Origin: Streptomyces sp. CBMA29 | Lineage (GTDB): Bacteria; Actinomycetota; Actinomycetes; Streptomycetales; Streptomycetaceae | Assembly: GCF_014596445.1 (NCBI RefSeq) | Contig: NZ_MECL01000220.1 | Location: 1 to 64,000, forward strand | Reading direction: 5' to 3' | Length of the DNA stretch: 64,000 bases | In this document: positions 57,443 through 64,000 of the stretch, one piece after another | How positions within the stretch are numbered: the stretch's first letter is position 1 | Layout: every line of letters begins with the position of its first letter | Program-made: the position numbers and the translations under genes | Notes under the pieces: generated by a model | The model's input: only the letters and a program-made list of their open reading frames with translations | The model's database searches: none | Told to the model about the DNA's origin: nothing

Positions 57443-58846
57443 ATGGTTCTCGACTCGTGGCGCAATCTGCGCGCCGCCCGCCACTCCGCGAGCACCACCG
57501 CTGGCAGGCGGTACCCGCGCGCCGCCGACGGCCAAGTCCTCGTTGAAGCGCGGGAGTTGACGAAGTCCTACGCCGGGGCCGACCGCGAGCTGCCGGTCCT
57601 GGGCGGCATCGACCTCCAGGTCAAGGCGGGCGAAGTCGTCGCGCTGCTCGGCAAGTCCGGGTCCGGCAAGTCGACGCTGCTGCGCTGCCTGGCCGGGCTG
57701 ATCCCGCCCAGCTCGGGCGCCGTCACCTACCGGGGCGAGCCGCTGACCGGCGCCAACCCCGGTACGGCCATGGTCTTCCAGACGTTCGCGCTGCTGCCGT
57801 GGCTGACGGTCCAGGAGAACGTCGAACTCGGCCTGGAAGCCAGGGGAGTTCCGGCCGCGCAACGCGCCGACGCCGCCGTCCAGGCCATCGACCTCATCGG
57901 CCTCGACGGCTTCGAGACCGCGTATCCAAAGGAGCTGTCCGGCGGCATGCGCCAACGCGTCGGCTTCGCAAGGGCGTTGGTCGTGGAGCCGGACGTGCTG
58001 ATGATGGACGAGCCGTTCTCCGCGCTGGACGTGCTGACCGCCGAGAATCTGCGCGGCGAGCTGATGGAGCTGTGGGAGTCGGGGCAGTTCCCGACCCGCG
58101 CGATCGTGCTGGTCACGCACAACATCGAGGAGGCCGTCCTGATGGCCGACCGGATCGTCGTGCTGGGCTCGCGCCCCTACGGAACGATCCGCGAGACGTT
58201 CGAGGTCGGCCTCGACCGGCCCCGGGACCGTAACGCCGCCGCTTTCGAGGACCTGATCGACCGCGTCTACCGGACGATGACCGGCCGCGCGAAGGAGACC
58301 CGGCTGCCGGGGCGCGCGGAGGGCGTCGGCCGCCCCGAGGGCGTGGAACTCGACAAGCGGACCGCCGCCAACACGCCGCTGCCGCCCTCCAGCGTGGACG
58401 GCCTGTCCGGCATGGCGGAGATGGTCGCCCACCGGGGCGGCGCATGCGACCTCGCCGATCTCGCCGACGACCTCGGCCTGGAGATCGACGACGTCCTGCC
58501 GATCGTCGACGCCCTCGACCTGCTCGGCTTCGCCACCGTCAGCGGCGACGACCTGCTGCTCACCGACGTCGGCGCCGCCTTCGCCGGGGCCGACGTCCAG
58601 GAGTCCAAGACGCTCTTCGCCGAGGCCGTCGTCGCCGGCGCCCCGCTCGTCCGCCTCATCACCACCAGTCTCCGCCAGAACCCGGACGGCGCCCTCCGCG
58701 CGGGCTTCTTCCGCGACGTCCTCGCCCACCACTTCACCAGCGAACAGGTCACCCGACAGCTCGACGTCGCCACGGACTGGGGCCGGTACGCGGAGCTCTA
58801 CGCGTACGACGCGGAGCGACAGGAGTACCGGCTCGACACGGAGTAG
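57443..58846 (+). CDS. ABC transporter ATPase with C-terminal AAA-associated domain
   Basis: 467 residues; AGGAGG precedes ATG. Walker A GKSGSGKST (70-78), Q-loop AMVFQTFALLPWL, signature LSGGMRQRVGFARAL, Walker B VLMMDEPFSALD, switch His in VLVTHNIEEAV: the nitrate/sulfonate/taurine ATPase subgroup. A C-terminal domain (~315-467) resembles the AAA-associated domain seen fused or adjacent to such ATPases. Together with the duplicated permease it would import an anion or thio-compound; direction is inferred from the family. Confidence 0.88.
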   Translation: MVLDSWRNLRAARHSASTTAGRRYPRAADGQVLVEARELTKSYAGADRELPVLGGIDLQVKAGEVVALLGKSGSGKSTLLRCLAGLIPPSSGAVTYRGEPLTGANPGTAMVFQTFALLPWLTVQENVELGLEARGVPAAQRADAAVQAIDLIGLDGFETAYPKELSGGMRQRVGFARALVVEPDVLMMDEPFSALDVLTAENLRGELMELWESGQFPTRAIVLVTHNIEEAVLMADRIVVLGSRPYGTIRETFEVGLDRPRDRNAAAFEDLIDRVYRTMTGRAKETRLPGRAEGVGRPEGVELDKRTAANTPLPPSSVDGLSGMAEMVAHRGGACDLADLADDLGLEIDDVLPIVDALDLLGFATVSGDDLLLTDVGAAFAGADVQESKTLFAEAVVAGAPLVRLITTSLRQNPDGALRAGFFRDVLAHHFTSEQVTRQLDVATDWGRYAELYAYDAERQEYRLDTE

Positions 58847-58872
58847 GGGGCCTGGGGGCGCGGCTTTCCGGA

Positions 58873-59289
58873 CTACTGGCCCGTCGCGGGGCGGGTGCGC
58901 CGGGCCCGCGCGGGCTGCCGCTGCTCCTGGCGTACGGGAGCGGCCTCGTCCTGTCCGCTCCCGCCGCCGGACCCCGGCCCCGCACCGGCGTCCTCCGCCG
59001 CCAGCGTCGCCTCCTCCAGCAGCCCGCGCACATGCCCGCCCGCCGCGCGGTAGTACATACGGGTCCCCTCCCGCCGCGACGTGACCAGCCCCGCCGCCCG
59101 CAGCCGCGCCAAATGCTGCGACGTCGCCGCCACATGCGCCCCCAGCAGCTCCGCGAGCGCGCTCACCGGCAACTCCTGCCCGCTCAAAGCCCACAGCAGC
59201 CGGTACCGCGACGGATCCGCCACCGCCTTCAACACCGCCACGGCCCGCTCGGCCCCAGCAGCGTCCCAAGCTCTCACTTGCGTACCCAT
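58873..59289 (-). CDS. ArsR/SmtB-family regulator
   Basis: 138 residues. VLKAVADPSRYRLLWALSG, LAELLGAHVAATSQHLARLR, AAGLVTSRREGTRMYYRAAG is a canonical ArsR winged helix. It has no Cys at all, so a thiol-based metal site is excluded; AGGHVRGLLEEA keeps only part of the alpha-5 His/Glu site. A low-complexity C-terminal tail (~95-138) is unusual. Its start codon lies inside the operator described at 59277, which points to autoregulation, and possibly a leaderless mRNA. The ABC operon is the probable target. Confidence 0.88.
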   Translation of the reverse strand: MGTQVRAWDAAGAERAVAVLKAVADPSRYRLLWALSGQELPVSALAELLGAHVAATSQHLARLRAAGLVTSRREGTRMYYRAAGGHVRGLLEEATLAAEDAGAGPGSGGGSGQDEAAPVRQEQRQPARARRTRPATGQ

Positions 59290-59296
59290 GCAAATA
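59277..59296 (-). promoter_or_regulatory. ArsR operator covering the arsR start codon
   Basis: On the minus strand TATTTGCATGGGTACGCAAG; the inverted repeat is TTGCAT-N4-ACGCAA in that direction. The ATG is part of it. It matches the site at 55205-55224 at 15 of 20 positions. Confidence 0.65.
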
Positions 59297-59298
59297 CC

Positions 59299-62200
59299 CT
59301 ACCTACCGGCCCCCACGCCGACGAAGCCGTGGGCTCGGGCCAGCTCCGACAAAGGGCCCAGTGCTTCGGGCGCCAGCCGGGGGAGCAGCGGAATCGCGTA
59401 CGTCCAGCCCTCGCCCTCGCCCGCGCCCGCGCCCGCGACCAGCTTCCCGACGACCGACATGGCCGTCGTGCCGTCCGGTGCGGTGCCGTCACCCGCGGCA
59501 TGGGCGAGCGCGAGGCAGAGACGGACCGCGGCGTCCTGCGACGACGGATCGACGGAGAGTGCGACGGGGGCGCCCGCGAGGTGCGTCGCGACGGCGGCCA
59601 GGGCGACGACCCGCACCGTCGGATCCGCCGCCTCGGCGAGCCGCCTGGCCTCGGCGACATCGCCCTCCACCGCTTCGAGGACGGCCAGCTCCGCGTAGGG
59701 GAGCTGGTCCCGCGACAGCGTGTGTCGCAGGTCAGCCGTCGCGTCGGCCAGGACGTCCGGCGCCGGACAGCAGCCGAGCCGTAGGAGCAGGGCCAGGACC
59801 GCCAACGACGGCGCGTGCCATTGCTGCCGGGGCTCCTCGGCGAATTCGTCAAGGACCTGCCGCATCGCCTCGCACCACGCCAGCCCTGGCCGGCGCACAT
59901 CCGGAAAACCGAGCAGGAGCTCAGCCGACCGAAGGAGCGGGTACTGGCCGCCCGCCTTCTCCGTCTGTTGGACGACCAGGCTCGCGGCCGCCTCGGGCAC
60001 TCGGCGGGCGAGCCCGGCCGCTACCGCGATCAGCGACCGGTTGTTCTGTACCCGGCGGCCGGGCTTATCGACGTCCTCGGGATCCTTCCGCTCCGCCATC
60101 CCCACCGCGGCGGCGGCCTCCCCGGCGTGGGCGAGCGCCTGAGCGATCGCACCGCGCAGCGCGGGATCATGCAGGTCGCCACCGAGCCGCGCCGCTTCCT
60201 TCGCGTACGCCACCGCGGCGCTGTCGTATCCGCCCTGGGAGCACCCCAGCGACAGTGCCGCCAGGTACCGAGCCCGGCTCTCCGGCTCTGGCGCCGCCGT
60301 CAGCAACTGGTCCGCCCGAGCCAACTCCCCTGCTGCGCCAAGCGCTTGGGCGAGTGCCAGCGGCCAACCGCCGTCGCTGGTGACCCGTCCCGCCGGAACG
60401 GGCGAGCGACGCAGAGCTTCCTCCAGACGCCCGCGGCCGAGCGGGAGGTTGCCGTCCGCCAGCAACCGCTCGGCCTGGCCGAGCAGCGCCACATGCTCGG
60501 GCGGGTCGAAGCCGTCACCGGGCTGATCGTCATGGTCCTGCGGGAAGTCGGAGGCGCGCAGGCGACGCCGTAGGGGTCTGGGCGGGTCGGACGGCTCGAC
60601 GCCGTTGGTTCGCTGGGTGGTGTCGGTCTGCTTCGGCGAATCGACCGCTGGCTCCGTCCGCCCCCGCGGTGCCACCTCCCCGCGAGCCTTTCTCTCTTTC
60701 CACTCCTGTCTGACCTTGTCCGCCTCCGCACGGCCGAGATCCTTCTGCCTTCTCCTCTCCTTCCGGTCCTCCTCCTCGATCGCCCTGAACGCGGCCTTCT
60801 CCGCGGCCCTGCGCTGCCTGGCCTCCGCGTTGTCCGCCTCCATCCGCTCCGCGAGGTCGTCGCCCAGCACGCCTGCGCGCAGTCGCTCGCGGTGCTTCGC
60901 CACCAACTCCTCGATCCTGCCGAGGGAGTTCTGGTCGATCCGGTTGTCGACGGCGGCCTGATGCAGGCGGACGAGCGTGGTGGAGATCTCCCGTCGCAGG
61001 TGGGCCTGATCAGCGGCGGAGAGCTCGTCCGGGGCGGCCAGCGCGGCGGTGAGGTGGTCCAGAGCCCGCCTCATAAGGGGAAGAGCCTCCGTCTTGCGGC
61101 TCTTCAACGCTGAGGCGCCGAGCGAGAGGACATCGACCGTCATCAGTCCGTCCGACGTATCGACGTCCTCGCAGATCGCCTTGATGCGATTCCTGGAGTC
61201 AGGTGCGCGGCTGGGAACGTTGCTGGCGATGGCGGCCAGGATGTCCACCGCGGCGGCCAGAGCCTTCGGCTTACCCGCACTCAGATCGTCGACCCGCGCT
61301 TCCACCGCCCTCAGCCAGCTCCGGTCGCCCTCCTCCGGCAGGGTGTTCACCGCCGCGATCAGCGTCTCGACATCGGCCTCCCCGCTCAGGACCACTGCCT
61401 TCAGCAGGGCGTACGCGGCTTCGGTCTCTTGGTGCGCGTGGAGTTCGTGAGCGGCCTCGGCGATCTCCGCGTACGCGACGCCTACTTCGGGCGGGCCGGG
61501 GCGTACGCGGTCAGCGCGCGCCACCCAATTCACCGCCTCCTGCGCGATCGAGGCGGCTTCTTCCGACCCCGCGCGGCTCAACTCCGCGGCGACTTGCGCC
61601 AGTCGCGCCGCCTTGACCACGGGATTCGACGCCGAGCGGGCCAACGCGCGGGCGCGCGCCGTGTCGCCGAGCCGGGCGTAGAGCACCGGTGCCCGGTACG
61701 GCACTTGACGTGCCTCGCGCAGCATCGAAGCGCGCGAGGCGGCGAACCGCAGGGCCAGCCCGAGGTGTTCAGGGCTCGTGGCCCCCTCGCCCACCTCCGA
61801 GCCGAGCGCCTCCATCTGCGCGAGGGCGACGTCGTGACCGGCCATCGCGGCGAGCCGCACCTGCCGACGGGCGTCGAGAACGTACTCCGTACGCACAGCG
61901 GTGTCGTCCAACAGCCGGAGATAGTCCGTCAGCAGATACGGCGGCGTACCGTCGGGCCAGCCCTCGACCCGCCAACGCCCGGCCCAGGCGTGCAACAACC
62001 CGGCGTGGTGCGCGACGCCGGTGTCCCCGAGCTCCTGCCGCACGGAACAGACGATCTCCGGATCACTCAGCCCGTACGTCTCGGCCGCCGGATCGGTCAC
62101 CGGCTCGCTCGATACGACGCAGCGCCCGTCCGCGCTCCGGAGGAGGCCGTCCACATCGTCGACCGGCGCCCCGGTCAACTCCGCGAGGTCTTCTACGCGC

Positions 62201-63261
62201 AGGCCCCCGCCCGCCACCGCGAGCAGATCCGTCACCGCCCTGCCCAGGTCGTTCCCGCGCAGCCGCTCCGCCGCCTCTCTTGACGCGCTGCCGTTCTCCT
62301 CGGCTCCTTCGAATGCCCCCAGCGCGCGCAGACACTCCCGCAGCCGCAGCGGGTGCCCGGCCGGAAGATCGTCGGGAAGGCGCGCAACTCCCCGGCTGGA
62401 GACGATGATTCGCAGGTTGGCGGCGGGCTCGACGGGAAGCAGCGCCGCGATGCTCTCGCCGTCCTTCCGGCCGACGGAGCCCCACGCCGCGTCTTCGTCG
62501 AGGCCGTCGACCACGAGAAGGAGCTTCCTTCCGTGCCGGGCACTCTTCGCGGCCGCCTCGCCGAACAGGCGCGACCAGCCCGCCGCGTCATGGGGGTCAG
62601 GAAGGGAAGATTTGCTCCGCCGCAGGAACGCCCGGACCTGCTGGCCCATCTCGGTGATGAAGGCCGCACGGGTGTTGGTGCCGCTCGCCTCGGACACGAA
62701 GAAGTTCAGCACATCGGCATTCGGCGGCGGCCTCCTCACGCAGTCGGCCAGCATGACGGTCTTCCCCACCCTGGAACGCGCGTACCACCACAAGTACGAA
62801 GGCGCCTCCGGCGCGGAGTCGCGGACGAAGCCGAGCATCACCTCCCGCTCGGCCCGTCGCCCCACCAGACCGTTCCGAACTCCCTGGCCCGACAGGTGGG
62901 GCCGGACGAAGGGGGCGCCCTTCCGGGCGGGGTGATCCGGAAGGGCGTGTGCCTCGCGCTGCCTCCTGTCACCTTCCCGCTGGGCTGCCCGGAGCGCAGC
63001 CTCCAAGTCCGCATCGCTGAAGACGGCGCGACCGACGGCCGCCTGTAACTTCCTCACCAGGTGCCAGAAGCGGGCTTCTGCCTCCGCCGTCGAGGCAGGG
63101 GCCGATTTGCCCTTGCGCCAACTCCCAAGGGCGGTTGGGCTTGGCGCCTCCCCTCCCCTAACGCGTACCGCCTCGCGCTCGCTCAGCCCCGAAGCCGTCA
63201 GCAGCTCTTGCACCATGGCGCCGAAACGCTCATGCGGTGTTGTTCCACCGGGGTCCGTCAC
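59299..63261 (-). CDS. STAND-type NTPase with HTH-like N-terminus and helical repeats
   Basis: 1320 residues from GTG 63261 (GGAGGCGGAG upstream). An N-terminal ~95-residue helical domain with SPTALGSWRKGKSAPAS resembles the XRE-like module of actinobacterial NTPases. The NTPase domain (~130-400) has ARSRVGKT at 161-168 as P-loop, with Ala in place of the first Gly, and LLLVVDGLDED (247-257) as Walker B. TPR-like helical repeats follow (~490-800), then a charged coiled coil (~835-900), a low-complexity linker, and a second repeat array (~960-1320). The architecture suits a sensor switch such as those used in phage defence or signalling; no effector domain is recognisable. It overlaps no neighbour and abuts arsR. 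Confidence 0.75.
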   Translation of the reverse strand: MTDPGGTTPHERFGAMVQELLTASGLSEREAVRVRGGEAPSPTALGSWRKGKSAPASTAEAEARFWHLVRKLQAAVGRAVFSDADLEAALRAAQREGDRRQREAHALPDHPARKGAPFVRPHLSGQGVRNGLVGRRAEREVMLGFVRDSAPEAPSYLWWYARSRVGKTVMLADCVRRPPPNADVLNFFVSEASGTNTRAAFITEMGQQVRAFLRRSKSSLPDPHDAAGWSRLFGEAAAKSARHGRKLLLVVDGLDEDAAWGSVGRKDGESIAALLPVEPAANLRIIVSSRGVARLPDDLPAGHPLRLRECLRALGAFEGAEENGSASREAAERLRGNDLGRAVTDLLAVAGGGLRVEDLAELTGAPVDDVDGLLRSADGRCVVSSEPVTDPAAETYGLSDPEIVCSVRQELGDTGVAHHAGLLHAWAGRWRVEGWPDGTPPYLLTDYLRLLDDTAVRTEYVLDARRQVRLAAMAGHDVALAQMEALGSEVGEGATSPEHLGLALRFAASRASMLREARQVPYRAPVLYARLGDTARARALARSASNPVVKAARLAQVAAELSRAGSEEAASIAQEAVNWVARADRVRPGPPEVGVAYAEIAEAAHELHAHQETEAAYALLKAVVLSGEADVETLIAAVNTLPEEGDRSWLRAVEARVDDLSAGKPKALAAAVDILAAIASNVPSRAPDSRNRIKAICEDVDTSDGLMTVDVLSLGASALKSRKTEALPLMRRALDHLTAALAAPDELSAADQAHLRREISTTLVRLHQAAVDNRIDQNSLGRIEELVAKHRERLRAGVLGDDLAERMEADNAEARQRRAAEKAAFRAIEEEDRKERRRQKDLGRAEADKVRQEWKERKARGEVAPRGRTEPAVDSPKQTDTTQRTNGVEPSDPPRPLRRRLRASDFPQDHDDQPGDGFDPPEHVALLGQAERLLADGNLPLGRGRLEEALRRSPVPAGRVTSDGGWPLALAQALGAAGELARADQLLTAAPEPESRARYLAALSLGCSQGGYDSAAVAYAKEAARLGGDLHDPALRGAIAQALAHAGEAAAAVGMAERKDPEDVDKPGRRVQNNRSLIAVAAGLARRVPEAAASLVVQQTEKAGGQYPLLRSAELLLGFPDVRRPGLAWCEAMRQVLDEFAEEPRQQWHAPSLAVLALLLRLGCCPAPDVLADATADLRHTLSRDQLPYAELAVLEAVEGDVAEARRLAEAADPTVRVVALAAVATHLAGAPVALSVDPSSQDAAVRLCLALAHAAGDGTAPDGTTAMSVVGKLVAGAGAGEGEGWTYAIPLLPRLAPEALGPLSELARAHGFVGVGAGR

Positions 63262-63424
63262 CGCAACTCCGCCTCCTGCGCGTCCTCGTCAAAGATTGCT
63301 GCTCTGACCTGTGTCGATCGTGCTTCTGCGAAGGTCCGGATCTTCCGGTGCACCGCCTCCCTGTCCGACGCTGGACCCATCGCCACACCAGCCCGCCCCG
63401 GGCCCCGGACGGAAGGTCGCCACC

Positions 63425-63604
63425 GTGCCCCTGCTCCCCGAACTGCTCCACAGCGCTGCCGCCCTGACCGCCACCATCGGTCTGCTCTACGGAAGCCTTC
63501 TGTCCATTGTCGCCCTCGCCTCAGTCCTCGCCCGCACCCCAGAACGCCGCCGTGACGCCCGCTCCACCCTCAGGATCCTCGTGAGGGGACGGCGGTCTGG
63601 GTGA
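63425..63604 (+). CDS. Small single-pass membrane protein divergent from the STAND NTPase
   Basis: 59 residues from a GTG preceded by GGAAGG. One membrane segment (~11-33: AALTATIGLLYGSLLSIVAL) and a basic cytoplasmic tail (RTPERRRDARSTLRILVRGR). It is divergent from the NTPase and followed by a perfect terminator hairpin, which supports it being a real transcription unit. Function is unknown; a role with the NTPase as membrane effector is possible but only inference. Confidence 0.55.
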   Translation: MPLLPELLHSAAALTATIGLLYGSLLSIVALASVLARTPERRRDARSTLRILVRGRRSG

Positions 63605-63652
63605 TCAGCCCTGCTTGGGCTCCTCTCCTCCCCGCGTTAGCCGGGACGGCCG

Positions 63653-63682
63653 CCCGCCGCCTCCCCCGCCGGAGGCGGCGGG
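63653..63682 (+). terminator. Perfect 12-bp hairpin terminator
   Basis: Arms CCCGCCGCCTCC and GGAGGCGGCGGG flank the loop CCCGCC, 48 bp after the small membrane-protein gene. It insulates that gene from the cse1-like frame that follows. Confidence 0.8.
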
Positions 63683-63790
63683 TCATCTCAAACCGCCACC
63701 GTTCCGACTATCAACTGTTAGTGTCCTCATCGTTCCAGAACGTCACTGCCGTGCCCCGCTGGCCCTGGACCAGAAAGCGGTAGCCAGCCA

Positions 63791-64000
63791 TTGTCCGAAG
63801 CGCTCACCAACGGGCCTGCTGAGCAGCGACTTAGCTGGGACCCCCGGTATAAGCCGTGCATTCCCACCGTGACCCTCGACGGTGCCACCGCCCACCACTC
63901 GCTGTGCGCCCTTCTCTCCAAGGCCGATGACCTAAGTGCGATCAACTGCGCTACGCCGGGCGAAACCGTAGCCGTCATCGAGTACTTGATGGCCATCTGC
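63791..64000 (+). CDS. Probable cse1/casA, large subunit of type I-E Cascade (5' end only)
   Basis: The frame runs off the right edge. Read from TTG 63791 it gives MSEALTNGPAEQRLSWDPRY, KPCIPTVTLDGATAHHSLCA, LLSKADDLSAINCATPGETV, AVIEYLMAIC. This follows the N-terminal pattern of Cse1: an L/F-rich start, P-x-I-P with a hydrophobic strand and DG, then SL-x-x-LL-x-x-A, a proline turn, E-x-x-A-V and an L-x-A-I helix. Cys stands where PWIP usually has Trp. GTG 63869 is an alternative but would remove the IP motif. The I-E-like repeats in this window make a nearby Cascade operon likely. No cas3 precedes it. Confidence 0.5.
   Translation, partial: MSEALTNGPAEQRLSWDPRYKPCIPTVTLDGATAHHSLCALLSKADDLSAINCATPGETVAVIEYLMAIC

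Noticed and set aside
63727-63996. 89-codon minus-strand frame at the right end
   Set aside because: It lies opposite the cse1-like frame, has no ribosome site and no family resemblance; the + strand frame gives a coherent family-like N-terminus.

Overview
The base composition (about 70% G+C or higher, strongly third-position G/C), the gene families (SCO0607- and SCO2400-like proteins, DUF397/XRE/ATPase regulatory modules, a Pls/PosA-type synthetase, a LAXTG surface protein, secreted PGRP amidases) and the type I-E-like CRISPR repeats point to a chromosomal segment of Streptomyces or a close relative. No rRNA, tRNA, insertion sequence or integrase was recognised.

Left part (1-16.8 kb): the end of an FtsX-type permease, an orphan OmpR-type response regulator, a Ser/Thr kinase with a companion membrane protein, two paralogous secreted PGRP amidases (5.7 and 13.7 kb), an RraA-like protein, a small lipoprotein, a 1163-residue phosphodiester glycosidase/metallophosphoesterase, a SCO2400-family protein, and a large secreted protein with two lamin-tail domains and Ca-binding-type glycine-rich repeats.

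CRISPR part (16.8-30.8 kb): five leader-bearing arrays on the + strand (16986, 19522, 25986, 28508 and 30411) plus three isolated repeat relics. They are interleaved with small regulator/effector pairs: redoxin/TetR, NmrA/HxlR, DUF2975/XRE, DUF1772/TetR, and an XRE-DUF397-ATPase module broken by a 10-bp duplication. All five arrays share leader motifs, and most decay at the leader-distal end. No adaptation or interference gene lies among them. The last 210 bases of the window look like the start of cse1/casA, so the effector operon probably continues off the right edge.

Middle part (31-47.8 kb): a mycothiol-dependent-isomerase-like protein, a molybdopterin-domain protein, a PIN toxin with a shortened antitoxin frame, an OlsB/OlsA-like acyltransferase pair, a LAXTG surface protein, an M1 peptidase, a Pls/PosA-family NRPS, a WYL regulator, a VOC protein coupled to an AlkZ-like glycosylase, a DEDDh exonuclease, and two gene wrecks: an ADP-ribosylglycohydrolase fragment, and the C-terminal stub of an ATP-grasp RiPP ligase next to its intact methyltransferase.

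Right part (47.8-64 kb): a second, intact ATPase/XRE/DUF397 module, an expansin-like protein, a TetR/MFS pair, a secreted protein, a VOC protein, and an ABC transporter (duplicated permease plus ATPase with AAA-associated tail) preceded by a 15-residue leader ORF. A likely ArsR operator at that transporter is repeated at the arsR start codon. A 1320-residue STAND-like NTPase, a small membrane protein and the putative cse1 follow, which together look like the edge of a defence island.

Functions are assigned by reading motifs only; no database search was run.
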